A DNA stretch of 64,000 nt from JANSWY01 sp965243755 (GTDB lineage: Bacteria > Bacteroidota > Bacteroidia > Cytophagales > Cyclobacteriaceae), in assembly GCA_965243755.1 (NCBI GenBank), contig CBDEVW010000002.1, positions 620,001-684,000 on the forward strand, read 5' to 3'. Made by a program: the position numbers and the translations under genes. Below, piece after piece: positions 52,069 through 60,823 of the stretch. How positions within the stretch are numbered: the first letter of the stretch is position 1; every line of letters begins with the position of its first letter. The notes below the pieces were generated by a model that worked only from the letters and a program-made list of their open reading frames with translations, had not been told where the DNA came from and did not search any database.

Positions 52069-53096
52069 ATCTCCCCATCCTTTTGAGGCAGTTCATATTT
52101 TTTACCACGAACCATTTTCCTGGCAGTATTTGCTATGCCTTCACCCACTTTGGATCCCGCCGTTTTAATGGACTCAAAACCAGACTTCAGTGTATCCACA
52201 CTAGCTTTTTTGGTTGCAGTAGCAATTGAGGAGATGACTCTTCCCGAAGATTTAAGTACAATTTTTCCTAGCATTTCTGAGGCCTCAACATATGCTCTTT
52301 TTCTCACCAGCCCCTTGTTGTATCCATCATAGCTTCCACAATAACGTTTGGCAATAATGCCAACTCGTAATGTAAGGAACGCATTGGTGGTCCCCTCCAG
52401 TAAACTATCCATGACCAGATTGGCGGTGCTTCCCACAATAGGAATGGACTTAGTAGCTGTATTTTTCATCATCGCTCTCAGTACTGGTTGAAACTGTTCT
52501 GTCAGGTCCATGTCTTCGATTTCTGAGGCAAGAAATGTCGCGGTTCCGACATTCACATATAAGTTAATCAGGTCTTTTAAGTTGGGACGCTGGTAGTAGA
52601 TGTGGGCTATTTTCCAAACCATTTTCGATTGTGTGGCCAATACGGTTAAGGCATCAAGTTTGCCATTTTGAGAGATTGCTGTTGTTAAAAAAACTGTTGA
52701 GGCAATTCGTTTTATTTCCTCATCGGCTTCATTATCCAGTATTGCAATTGCTTCTTTTAGATCACCATCTTTTTCTATCTTAAATTCATGTTTTTTCAAC
52801 ACCTTATTATTACTTAACCTCTTCTTGAATTTCCGTTGGTACTCCGGAAGATCAGACACAGCATCAGATGGATTAAGCGCCTTTGGTAATTTTAGAATTA
52901 ATACCACAGGAAGAGAAAATAAGATAGTCATTAAAACAATTAAAGACCACAATACTATTTGACCAAGCAATGGTCCGATTCCATTGGCCAACTGATAGAG
53001 ACCATTGATCTGATTGGCTAGAAAAAGTATGAAACCGGCAGTAATTAATACGCCAATAGCAAGAGTGATCCTTTTTAGTTGATTTCCCATAACCAT
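52065..53096 (-). CDS. DUF697 family membrane protein
   Basis: A 343-residue protein with two N-terminal helices (about 8-28 and 42-68), a soluble linker and a DUF697-like region (about 130-250, with TAISQNGKLDALTVLATQSK and GTATFLASEIED). The C-terminal tail is rich in Ala, Ser and Lys and looks helical. Function is unknown. The start could be either of the two Met codons at residues 1 and 3. It lies 17 bases downstream of the DUF6134-type gene and is probably in the same transcript. Confidence 0.75.
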   Translation of the reverse strand: MVMGNQLKRITLAIGVLITAGFILFLANQINGLYQLANGIGPLLGQIVLWSLIVLMTILFSLPVVLILKLPKALNPSDAVSDLPEYQRKFKKRLSNNKVLKKHEFKIEKDGDLKEAIAILDNEADEEIKRIASTVFLTTAISQNGKLDALTVLATQSKMVWKIAHIYYQRPNLKDLINLYVNVGTATFLASEIEDMDLTEQFQPVLRAMMKNTATKSIPIVGSTANLVMDSLLEGTTNAFLTLRVGIIAKRYCGSYDGYNKGLVRKRAYVEASEMLGKIVLKSSGRVISSIATATKKASVDTLKSGFESIKTAGSKVGEGIANTARKMVRGKKYELPQKDGEI

Positions 53097-53113
53097 ACAA
53101 CGTATTGACCGGG

Positions 53114-53728
53114 TTAATAGGTTTTTGCTCTCGCAAAACTGTCGTCCTGGATTTTGAAGTAGAAGGTTGCAAAATCCCGAGATACTTTAACTTCTGTACA
53201 GATGCCATCCTTATATCGGTAGGTGTTTACTCCATCAGGTGAGGTTAATTCATAAAGATGATCTCCAACTTTTTCCATAGTGAGAAATTTGCCAAACCAT
53301 TGAGAAAATACTGAAGTGATATTGACAGGTTCAGTGAAGTAAAGATTGGAAACAGTATATGTAATATCCTTATCGGTAATATATGACTGCACACCATCTT
53401 CTGACACATAATACTTGATGCCATCCCGCTTTATGCTGGTGGTCTTTTGTTGACTACCATTGAATTTATTGTAAGAGTCACCACGTTGTAATATGCCATT
53501 ATGAAAGGTTTCTGATAACCAGTACAAAGAAGTGAATGAAAAAAGAATTGTAAATTCCACCTCATTTTTAATGTCAAACTGAACTGTATTGCCCCTTTGG
53601 GTTTTGTTGACGTCCATATACCCTATGGTCTTAGATCCTTTGACCACATTATACCTTACATTCTGAGCAAATGATTGTCCCGCTGTAACTAGTACGAAAA
53701 GTAATACTGCAGATACCTGTTTATTCAT
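53114..53728 (-). CDS. Secreted DUF6134-like protein
   Basis: A 204-residue protein with a signal peptide (cleavage after QSFAQ, about residue 22). It then consists of beta strands that look like a single lipocalin-type or beta-sandwich domain: KGSKTIGYMDV near the start and CTEVKVSRDFATFYFKI near the end. The family is known in Bacteroidota but has no assigned role. It is divergent from the hydrolase-OsmC gene. Confidence 0.7.
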   Translation of the reverse strand: MNKQVSAVLLFVLVTAGQSFAQNVRYNVVKGSKTIGYMDVNKTQRGNTVQFDIKNEVEFTILFSFTSLYWLSETFHNGILQRGDSYNKFNGSQQKTTSIKRDGIKYYVSEDGVQSYITDKDITYTVSNLYFTEPVNITSVFSQWFGKFLTMEKVGDHLYELTSPDGVNTYRYKDGICTEVKVSRDFATFYFKIQDDSFARAKTY

Positions 53729-53876
53729 AGTTGCTCAATTGTTTCTACAATGACAATATTTAATGCCTTTTGGTTGCTGAATTTTCCATAAATTGATGCA
53801 AGTCGTTTCACATCTCTGTCGGCTAACCTAAAGATACGCAAATTCATAGAAACAACTTTGACTAAAAAGACCCACT

Positions 53877-55088
53877 ATGAGAACAACCAGATTAAGATTT
53901 AGAAATAAGTCGGGACAGGAGCTTTCTGCTCAACTGGAGTCGCCCGTATCGGGAAAACCCCGCGCTTATGCAATTTTTGCCCATTGCTTCACCTGTTCTA
54001 AAAATCTTTTGGCGGTAAGTCATATCAGTAACAGTTTGACTGCCAATAATATTGCAGTGCTGAGATTCGATTTTACGGGGTTGGGGCAGAGTGAGGGTGA
54101 GTTTGCGGACACTAATTTTGCTTCTAATCTGGATGATCTGGAGGCTGCATATGAATTTCTTGATGCTACATATGAAGCACCTCAGCTGGTGATTGGACAT
54201 AGTCTTGGAGGAGCTGCAGTATTGCATGTTGCAGGCAAGCTAAATAAAGTGAAAGCGGTAGTGACAATTGGATCACCTTCAGATCCACCTCATGTTAAGC
54301 ATTTATTAAAAGAAGACATTGACCAAATAGAATCAGAAGGTCAAGCCACGGTAGATATAGGTGGAAGACCATTCAAAATCAAGAAACATTTCCTTGAAGC
54401 ATTGGAGGCTCATGACACAGATGCTTTGATCAATAACCTGGACAAGGCATTACTGATCCTTCATTCTCCACAAGATCAGATTGTGGGTATCGAAAATGCA
54501 GCACAGATTTATGCATCTGCAAAGCATCCAAAAAGTTTTGTCACCCTAGATGGAGCAGATCACCTGATGACCAGAAAAGAAGACGCATTATACGTTGGTC
54601 ATATGATAGCAGCGTGGGCTTCAAGATATATTGAAGTAAAATACCAACCCATCTTAGAGACTGATGGTGATGTGCTCACAAGGACGTCTTCCGGGAGCTT
54701 TACTACAGAGATATTAGCAGGAGATCATTTTATGCTTGCTGACGAACCTGCGGAAGTCGGAGGTACCGACCTTGGCCCTACGCCATACGGGTTGTTGACT
54801 GCCGCATTGGGGGCATGTACAAGCATGACTTTGAAAATGTATGCCGATAGGAAAAAATGGGACCTCAAGGAGGTAAGTGTTCATCTGACGCATGACAAGA
54901 GGTACCACAACGATTGTGAAAATTGCGAGCAGAGTGCGGCTAAGATAGATCATTTCGACAGAGAAATTGTGTTAGAAGGTGATTTGGATTCGGAGCAAAG
55001 AAAAAAATTGTTGGAAATAGCGGATAAATGCCCTGTTCATCGCACTTTACATTCCGAAATCAAAGTCAATACCAGCCTTAAAGAATAA
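53877..55088 (+). CDS. Fused alpha/beta hydrolase and OsmC-family protein
   Basis: A 403-residue two-domain protein. The N-terminal half is an alpha/beta hydrolase with nucleophile Ser109 in GHSLGG, Asp200 and His229. The C-terminal half (about 265-400) is an OsmC/Ohr domain with the redox cysteine pair Cys314 (GACTSM) and Cys385 (DKCPVH), plus an extra CENC pair at 347-350. OsmC proteins reduce organic hydroperoxides, so the fusion may hydrolyse an ester and reduce a peroxide in the same substrate. The fusion is known in other bacteria. Followed by the peptidase gene after six bases. Confidence 0.92.
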   Translation: MRTTRLRFRNKSGQELSAQLESPVSGKPRAYAIFAHCFTCSKNLLAVSHISNSLTANNIAVLRFDFTGLGQSEGEFADTNFASNLDDLEAAYEFLDATYEAPQLVIGHSLGGAAVLHVAGKLNKVKAVVTIGSPSDPPHVKHLLKEDIDQIESEGQATVDIGGRPFKIKKHFLEALEAHDTDALINNLDKALLILHSPQDQIVGIENAAQIYASAKHPKSFVTLDGADHLMTRKEDALYVGHMIAAWASRYIEVKYQPILETDGDVLTRTSSGSFTTEILAGDHFMLADEPAEVGGTDLGPTPYGLLTAALGACTSMTLKMYADRKKWDLKEVSVHLTHDKRYHNDCENCEQSAAKIDHFDREIVLEGDLDSEQRKKLLEIADKCPVHRTLHSEIKVNTSLKE

Positions 55089-55094
55089 TACAAC

Positions 55095-56834
55095 ATGAGA
55101 TTTGGAATTATACCTTTCATTTTACTATCTGCATTCTGTGCATCAGGGCAAATGGCTCAACAGTTCATGACCAAATTTGAACTAACTGAAGGAACCGAGA
55201 CAGTAACTTATCAGGAAGGCATCCAATATTACCGGACCCTTGCAGAAAATTTTAAATCCATTGAAATGTTGGAGATGGGAACCACTGATTCTGGTAAGCC
55301 ACTTCATTTAGTGTTATTTAACGAATCAGGGGAATTCGATCTTCAGAAAATCAATGCTGGCGAACAGGGTGTGTTATTGATTAATAATGGAATCCATGCA
55401 GGGGAAACGGATGGTATTGATGCCAGTATGCTCTTTATGAGAGATTTGGCAGAAGCGAATGTTCTTGGTGAACAAAGATCGGACATTGTTGTGGCTGTTG
55501 TTCCATTTTTCAATGTTGGAGGAGCGTTAAATAGAAACAGCACTACACGAGTCAATCAAAACGGGCCCAAATCATATGGATTTAGGGGAAACGCGAGAAA
55601 CTTTAACCTCAACAGGGATTTTACCAAAGGAGATACTCGCAACATGTGGTCGTTTTGGGAAATTTTCCATGCACTCGACCCTGATTTTTTCCTGGATACT
55701 CATGTGAGCAATGGTGCAGATTATCAATATACCATAACTCTCATAGCGAACCAGAAAGACAAATTGAGTAATGAGTTGAGGGAATTTCAGGAAGGGGTTC
55801 TTAAACCTGCATTGTTTCAGGAGATGGCAGAAGCAGGATATCCTATGACGCCATATGTCAATGTTTATGGCAGGAGTCCCGATGATGGTTTTGCAGAATT
55901 TGCAGATTGGGCCAGATACTCTTCAGGCTATGCTGCATTGTTTCAGAGCTTTGGGTTCATGACGGAGACTCATATGTTGAAGCCCTATAAGCAAAGGGTT
56001 GAAGCTACTTATCGATTTATTCTTTCATTGGCAGAGAATTTAGCTGTCAATCATATGAATGTTCAAAAAGTAAGGTCAAATGCCAGGCAAAGCTTACTAG
56101 CACAATCCGACTTCCCATTAAAATATGTCCTGGACAGTACAATAAACATGGAGCTGAATTTTAAAGGTTTTGAAGCAAGTTACAAGCCATCAGAAATTAC
56201 TGCACAGGATAGGCTATATTATGATCGCACCAAGCCTTTTGAAAAAAAGATTACCTATTGGAATACTTACAGACCTTCAGTATCTGTAAAAGCACCCAAA
56301 TTTTATGTGATCAGTGAATCCTGGTATAGTATTCTGGATCGGCTAAGGGCCAACGGTGTAAAAATGATCAAAATATCTACGGATTCACTTATGCAGGTTG
56401 AGGCTTACAAAATCAAAAATTATGAATCAATACCAAAGAGCTATGAAGGGCATCATTTTCACTATGATATAAAGTTGGAAGCGATATCGCAAGAGATAAA
56501 CTTTCCTGCTGGCACTTACATTATTCCGGTCGATCAATACGCCAAAAGGTATATCATTGAAATGCTGGAACCATTGGGAGAAGACAGTTTTTTCAAATGG
56601 AATTTCTTTGACACGATCCTGGAAAGGAAGGAATATTTTTCAGGTTATGTGTTTGAAGAACTGGCCTTAGAAATATTGAGACAAAACCCTCAATTAGAGA
56701 TTGCTTTCCGACGAAAACAAAAGGAGGATGAGCAATTCTCAGCAAACCGATATATGCAACTGGATTGGATTTATCAACGCTCCAAATACTATGAAAAGGA
56801 ACACATGATGTATCCGGTGTTTCGCATTAAATAA
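55095..56834 (+). CDS. Secreted M14-family zinc carboxypeptidase
   Basis: A 579-residue protein with signal peptide (to about 18). The zinc ligands HAGE (His101, Glu104) and the later His in LDTHVSNGADYQYT match the M14 carboxypeptidase fold, and NFNLNRDFTKGDT carries the substrate Arg region. It lacks a recognisable T9SS tail, so it is probably periplasmic or a surface protein. The second half (about 340-579) has no domain I can name. Confidence 0.87.
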   Translation: MRFGIIPFILLSAFCASGQMAQQFMTKFELTEGTETVTYQEGIQYYRTLAENFKSIEMLEMGTTDSGKPLHLVLFNESGEFDLQKINAGEQGVLLINNGIHAGETDGIDASMLFMRDLAEANVLGEQRSDIVVAVVPFFNVGGALNRNSTTRVNQNGPKSYGFRGNARNFNLNRDFTKGDTRNMWSFWEIFHALDPDFFLDTHVSNGADYQYTITLIANQKDKLSNELREFQEGVLKPALFQEMAEAGYPMTPYVNVYGRSPDDGFAEFADWARYSSGYAALFQSFGFMTETHMLKPYKQRVEATYRFILSLAENLAVNHMNVQKVRSNARQSLLAQSDFPLKYVLDSTINMELNFKGFEASYKPSEITAQDRLYYDRTKPFEKKITYWNTYRPSVSVKAPKFYVISESWYSILDRLRANGVKMIKISTDSLMQVEAYKIKNYESIPKSYEGHHFHYDIKLEAISQEINFPAGTYIIPVDQYAKRYIIEMLEPLGEDSFFKWNFFDTILERKEYFSGYVFEELALEILRQNPQLEIAFRRKQKEDEQFSANRYMQLDWIYQRSKYYEKEHMMYPVFRIK

Positions 56835-56859
56835 CCTTAATGCCATTGACTTAATCACT

Positions 56860-56876
56860 TTGGCAGGATTGGAAAG
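56860..56876 (+). promoter_or_regulatory. Shared upstream element, copy 1
   Basis: TTGGCAGGATTGGAAAG lies 85 bases before the first small paralogue gene. It is identical at 16 of 17 positions to the element before the second paralogue, at nearly the same distance. Confidence 0.5.
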
Positions 56877-56944
56877 TCATTTGGCAATAATGGGGAATAC
56901 CATATGTTTTCATTTGTGTTATCACAAATTCGAAAAATACAGCT

Positions 56945-57163
56945 ATGAAATTTATTTGGTATAATCCTGACAAGAAAAACTACGAGATGGGTGCTGGGGA
57001 TGACTTCAAACTGAAGAGATCTATCAGTAACAACCCTGATGGTTTTACATTATTATATAAATTAAATGCTACCTCCGGGCATTTAGGAAAGAAGTTGATT
57101 GCTGAGCTCAATAGAGCACGAGAGCAAGACAAAGCCAGAACAATGGCTGGTTCAGCAGCGTGA
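56945..57163 (+). CDS. Small conserved protein, paralogue A
   Basis: A 72-residue protein of unknown function. It shares with its neighbour (57325-57549) the start IWYNPDK, a middle GFTLLYK and the end GKKLIAELNRAR/GRKLIAELNAAR. The arrangement suggests a short beta strand followed by an amphipathic helix. It has its own terminator and a shared upstream element, so it is a real expressed gene. No function can be assigned from the sequence. Confidence 0.75.
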   Translation: MKFIWYNPDKKNYEMGAGDDFKLKRSISNNPDGFTLLYKLNATSGHLGKKLIAELNRAREQDKARTMAGSAA

Positions 57164-57194
57164 TTGAGGTCACGTTATTGATCTAAGTTATGAT

Positions 57195-57229
57195 ACCCTT
57201 GATTCATTCTGAGTTAAGGGTTTTATTTT
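57195..57229 (+). terminator. Rho-independent terminator after paralogue A
   Basis: A 12-base-pair stem (ACCCTTGATTCA with TGAGTTAAGGGT, two G-U pairs) with a three-base loop is followed by TTTATTTT. It begins 32 bases past the stop of the first paralogue. Confidence 0.85.
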
Positions 57230-57240
57230 GATTCAAGGAA

Positions 57241-57257
57241 TTGGCGGGATTGGAAAG
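57241..57257 (+). promoter_or_regulatory. Shared upstream element, copy 2
   Basis: TTGGCGGGATTGGAAAG lies 84 bases before the second small paralogue, directly after the terminator of the first gene. It is the counterpart of the element at 56860-56876. Confidence 0.5.
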
Positions 57258-57324
57258 CTTATTGACAGGTATTTAAAGTATCGAATGTTGATCTTTGAAT
57301 TCACAACAACGAAATCACTAGCAA

Positions 57325-57549
57325 ATGGAGTATATATGGTATAACCCGGATAAAAATCTCTACCAGATAGGAGCAGGCAGTACTTATAAAAATTTGAAGA
57401 AGACCAGTCGTAATGCAATTGGCTTCACTTTGTTATATAAGGTAAAGCCGAAATTGAAAAAACTGGGTCGAAAGCTCATTGCTGAATTGAACGCAGCTCG
57501 TGTCGAACATCAGCAACAAAATGTATACGAATTTGATCTCGCATCATAG
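57325..57549 (+). CDS. Small conserved protein, paralogue B
   Basis: A 74-residue protein related to the gene before it over its whole length: IWYNPDKNLYQIGAG, GFTLLYK, LGRKLIAELNAAR. The two genes have separate upstream elements and separate terminators, so they are independent units produced by a duplication of the whole transcription unit. Function unknown. Confidence 0.75.
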   Translation: MEYIWYNPDKNLYQIGAGSTYKNLKKTSRNAIGFTLLYKVKPKLKKLGRKLIAELNAARVEHQQQNVYEFDLAS

Positions 57550-57578
57550 TTAAATTGCTTCTTCATATATCACACTTA

Positions 57579-57610
57579 AAATCCCCAATCAAAAAGTTGG
57601 GGATTTTTTT
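57579..57610 (+). terminator. Rho-independent terminator after paralogue B
   Basis: AAATCCCCAA (57579-57588) pairs with TTGGGGATTT (57597-57606) and is followed by a run of T. This is a clear terminator 30 bases past the second small gene. Confidence 0.88.
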
Positions 57611-57685
57611 ATCTCCAGTCTGTAACCTATTCCATTTACCTCGGTTTTCCCTCCAGAACTACTAACTTGATTACAAAAAGAAGAA

Positions 57686-58240
57686 TTGAATAACCTCGAG
57701 GATCATTCTTTAATGCTGAAAGTAAAAGCAGGGCAAATAGATAAGCTTGGCCTACTATACGAGCGATATAAGTTGCGACTGTTTGGTTTCTTTTACAAGA
57801 TGACTAACGAAGCGTCACTGAGTGAAGACCTGGTGCAAAATGTATTTGTAAGAGTTCAGAAATATCGGGGGACCTATCAAACAGAGGGCAATTTCAGCGT
57901 CTGGATTTTTCAAATCGCCCGAAACATCGCTTTTGATCATTTTAAGAAAGCAAGGAAGATCCAATATCAGGAGGACCTATCGGTATGGGAGTCTCATTTG
58001 GCTGAAAACGAAAATATTGAGACAGCAATTTCGAAGATGGATGATCTGGGTAAGTTGCAATATGTATTGAAGAACATGAGTCGGGAGAAACAAGAACTAA
58101 TACATCTGGCTAAGATAGAAGGGTTAAAATATCACGACATAGCAGAAATGTACGGGATCACAGAGGGAGCATTGAAAGTAAGAATTCATAGAACACTGGG
58201 AGAGCTGAAAGAAAAGTTTCATTCTTTAAATGACGTATAG
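57686..58240 (+). CDS. ECF-type RNA polymerase sigma factor
   Basis: A 184-residue sigma-70 family protein with region 2 (SLSEDLVQNVFVRVQKY, GNFSVWIFQIARNIAFDHFK) and region 4 (MSREKQELIHLAKIEGLKYHDIAEMYGITEGALKVRIHRTL). The start is a TTG at 57686, because the family N-terminus NNLEDHSLMLKVKAG begins there; the next in-frame ATG is nine codons later. The stop is directly followed by the ATG of the membrane regulator gene, so the two are coupled. Confidence 0.92.
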   Translation: MNNLEDHSLMLKVKAGQIDKLGLLYERYKLRLFGFFYKMTNEASLSEDLVQNVFVRVQKYRGTYQTEGNFSVWIFQIARNIAFDHFKKARKIQYQEDLSVWESHLAENENIETAISKMDDLGKLQYVLKNMSREKQELIHLAKIEGLKYHDIAEMYGITEGALKVRIHRTLGELKEKFHSLNDV

Positions 58241-59026
58241 ATGGATAGAGACAGAGCTAAACAACTTTGGATTACTTCCCTGAAAGAGGAGTTGAATGAA
58301 GCTGATAAAAGCTGGCTCCAGACATATTTCAAACAACATCCCAATGAAGAGGCAGACTTTAAGAAGTCTGAAGAAATTTGGCTGGAATTGGGTGAGCTTT
58401 CTGCTGTAGTACCCTCAAACCAAATGGATGCAAAATTCTATCAGTTCCTGCAGGAGGAGAAAAAATTACAACCAACTTCATCTGGGAAGACAAGTCAATT
58501 TGCCATGCTGGAATGGTTGACGCGGTTTCATTGGGCATATGTAATTGTGCTGTTGTTGGGGATTGGAATAGGTTATTATTTACAGGCATTCAGATCGAAT
58601 AGTGAGATCAACGAACTGGTCAGTGATGTGAAATCCATGAAGCAAATGATGGCGCTAACATTGATGAATCAACCAATGGCTCAGGACCGAATCAGGGCAG
58701 TAGGCCTTGTGGAGGACCTGCAAACGACCGATGATAAAGTGATGAATGCATTGATCAAAACTTTAAATCACGATCCCAGTGTGAATGTAAGACTGAAGGT
58801 GATAGAAACTATGCGTGAACTTCATATTAATGAGCAATTTCGGAGTGAATTGGTCACATCCATTTCCAGACAGGAACATCCATTAATTCAGGTTGCTCTG
58901 GCGGATTTAATGGTTCAAATGCAGGAAAAATCTTCGATTGATGAATTAAAGAAATTACTGGACAATGAAAAGACAAACCCTTTGGTGAAAGAAAAGATTA
59001 ACGAGACATTAGAAGTCTTGATTTGA
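58241..59026 (+). CDS. Membrane regulator of the ECF sigma factor (HEAT-repeat anti-sigma candidate)
   Basis: A 261-residue protein with a cytoplasmic N-terminus (1-95) of the kind seen in anti-sigma factors, one transmembrane helix (about 100-118) and a C-terminal domain of helical HEAT-like repeats (about 145-255, with LNHDPSVNVRLKVIETM and EHPLIQVALADLMVQM). It starts immediately after the sigma gene stop. It probably binds and holds the sigma factor; the anti-sigma role is inferred from position and topology, since no zinc motif is seen. Confidence 0.78.
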   Translation: MDRDRAKQLWITSLKEELNEADKSWLQTYFKQHPNEEADFKKSEEIWLELGELSAVVPSNQMDAKFYQFLQEEKKLQPTSSGKTSQFAMLEWLTRFHWAYVIVLLLGIGIGYYLQAFRSNSEINELVSDVKSMKQMMALTLMNQPMAQDRIRAVGLVEDLQTTDDKVMNALIKTLNHDPSVNVRLKVIETMRELHINEQFRSELVTSISRQEHPLIQVALADLMVQMQEKSSIDELKKLLDNEKTNPLVKEKINETLEVLI

Positions 59027-59088
59027 TGTGAGTAATCAAGTTGGTAGTTCTGTAAAGCTTGGTTAAACACTTAAAATTTTAGAGACTT

Positions 59089-59925
59089 ATGAAAAATTTA
59101 ATCAGTATTATACTGACACTGGTGGTTCAGCTCAGTACAGTCGCAAGTCAGGAGCTGACTATTCCAGTCAACATGAAAATCAGCCCGCAAGGGACAGTCC
59201 TCATTGAAAACATATTCGGAAGTGTAAGGGTAAGAGGATCTGATGTGAAAGAAGTGGTTGTTACGGGTGAAATCTTCTTTGAAGGCAAATCTCAGGGTGA
59301 TCTTGAAAGAGCCAAAAAGGAATTTTCAGTGGGGCATTTAATCAGAAATGATACGATATTTATCTTCAATAAGGCGCCTTTTATTTCAAGCAGAGCTTTT
59401 AGAAAGCATTACTGGACACATCATGAAGATCCGGGGTATCATTTTAAAGTTGACCTGATTGTGGAGGTTCCCAAAAGGTCAAATCTATGGGTTGGTACCA
59501 TTGAAAAAGGGAAAGTTGAAGTGATCAATATAAGCGGATCAGTAGAAGCAAACAATGTGAATGGACCAGTCTTGCTTGACGGGGTGGATAAGGTGGTGGC
59601 AGCTAGATCCATCAATGGAATCATAGATATCGGGTTCACAGATATGCCGAAATCAAATGGTGTATTTAACACTGTGAATGGGGACATCACTATAAAAGCT
59701 GGTGGTGGGTTGAGTTCTACTATCGAGTTTGAGTCAATGAATGGAGATTTGTATTCTGAATTTGATTACGAAGGATTATCTCCATCAATGGTAAAAACGG
59801 AAGAAAAAAGGGGGGCGTCAGTCAGGTATCAAATTGAGTCAAAAACAAAAATTGTGATAGGTGAAGGAGCAATAGCACTTTCTTTCCAGTCGATCAATGG
59901 AAATATGTATATCAGAAAAAAATAG
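59089..59925 (+). CDS. Secreted DUF4097-like beta-helix protein A
   Basis: A 278-residue protein with a signal peptide (about 1-20). The body has repeated short strands spaced like a DUF4097 putative adhesin fold: VRVRGSDVKEVVVTGE, KVEVINISGSVEANNVNGPV, GVFNTVNGDITIKAGGG, EFESMNGDLYSEF. It lies 62 bases after the sigma regulator and 6 bases before a related gene. The role is unknown; position suggests that it is part of the ECF regulon. Confidence 0.72.
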   Translation: MKNLISIILTLVVQLSTVASQELTIPVNMKISPQGTVLIENIFGSVRVRGSDVKEVVVTGEIFFEGKSQGDLERAKKEFSVGHLIRNDTIFIFNKAPFISSRAFRKHYWTHHEDPGYHFKVDLIVEVPKRSNLWVGTIEKGKVEVINISGSVEANNVNGPVLLDGVDKVVAARSINGIIDIGFTDMPKSNGVFNTVNGDITIKAGGGLSSTIEFESMNGDLYSEFDYEGLSPSMVKTEEKRGASVRYQIESKTKIVIGEGAIALSFQSINGNMYIRKK

Positions 59926-59931
59926 GTATCG

Positions 59932-60735
59932 ATGAAACTAACATATAAAATTCTCGGAGCAATTATAATGATCATTCAAATCCTTCCGCTGATGGCGCAG
60001 GAAAAGGTGAAAGAAAGACTTGTTATACCGATTAGCCGACCTGGAGAGGAAGTGTCCATAACAGTGGAGATGGTAAATGGAAATATTGAGATTAGTCAGT
60101 ATGATGGAAAGGAAGTACTCATAGAAGCCTCTGCAAGCAATTATGAGGATAAAAAACCAAAGGAAGTCAATGGCATGAAGCGAATATCCGGAGTTCCTTT
60201 TGACATTGAGGCAGTGGAGGAAAACAATAAAATTGAAATTAATACCAATTCATGGCAAAGGCGGATCGATCTGAAAATCAGTACGCCCAGAAATACCCAG
60301 GTCATTGCAAGCACTGTCCACGGGGACCTGACAATCACGGGAGTATCAGGAGACATGGAGATCTCAGGCGTCAATGGGAAAATCACTTTCAGTAATGTGT
60401 CAGGGTCCATTATTTCCAATACTGTTAATGGTGATATAAAAGGTAATTTTCTCAAAGTAAGCCCCAATCAGCCCATGTCCTTTGTTACCTTAAATGGGGA
60501 TGTGGATATTACCTTTCCTCCTGACATCAAGGCACTTGCAAAGTTGAAATCAGAAAGGGGTGAAATTTATACCGACTTTGATATGAAAGTCACCAGAAGT
60601 CAGCCTAAGGTTGAATCTAAAAGTAATCGATACAAAGTGTCAATTGAGAGTTGGGTCACCGGAGAGATAAATGGAGGTGGACCAGAGTATACATTCAAAA
60701 ACATGAATGGTTCCATTTATGTGCGAAAGAAATAA
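59932..60735 (+). CDS. Secreted DUF4097-like beta-helix protein B
   Basis: A 267-residue protein with a signal peptide (to about 22, PLMAQ). It has the same strand repeats as the gene before it (GDLTITGVSGDMEISGVNGK, ITFSNVSGSIISNTVNGDIK, MNGSIYVRKK at the end). The shared C-terminal NGxxYxRKK motif shows that the two are tandem paralogues. Function unknown. Confidence 0.74.
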   Translation: MKLTYKILGAIIMIIQILPLMAQEKVKERLVIPISRPGEEVSITVEMVNGNIEISQYDGKEVLIEASASNYEDKKPKEVNGMKRISGVPFDIEAVEENNKIEINTNSWQRRIDLKISTPRNTQVIASTVHGDLTITGVSGDMEISGVNGKITFSNVSGSIISNTVNGDIKGNFLKVSPNQPMSFVTLNGDVDITFPPDIKALAKLKSERGEIYTDFDMKVTRSQPKVESKSNRYKVSIESWVTGEINGGGPEYTFKNMNGSIYVRKK

Positions 60736-60742
60736 GTAAAAT

Positions 60743-60775
60743 GGAGGAGCAATTCCAGATGCTCCTTCTTTTTCT
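60743..60775 (+). terminator. Probable terminator after the DUF4097 pair
   Basis: AGGAGC (60745-60750) pairs with GCTCCT (60761-60766), extended by two more pairs including one wobble, followed by TTCTTTTTC. It lies just past the stop at 60735. Confidence 0.6.
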
Positions 60776-60805
60776 GGCACCATTTTAGTGTTGGTGAGTT
60801 TTACT

Positions 60806-60813
60806 TAACTTTG
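60806..60813 (+). promoter_or_regulatory. -7 element of the symporter gene
   Basis: TAACTTTG matches the -7 consensus and ends ten bases before the ATG at 60824, which implies a very short leader or none. No -33 match at consensus spacing. Confidence 0.5.
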
Positions 60814-60823
60814 GCTCACGACA

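Noticed and set aside
56860..57257. Sigma-54 promoters at the shared upstream elements
   Set aside because: TTGGC(A/G)GGATTGGAAAG looks superficially similar, but the GG-N10-GC spacing of sigma-54 sites is not present in either copy.
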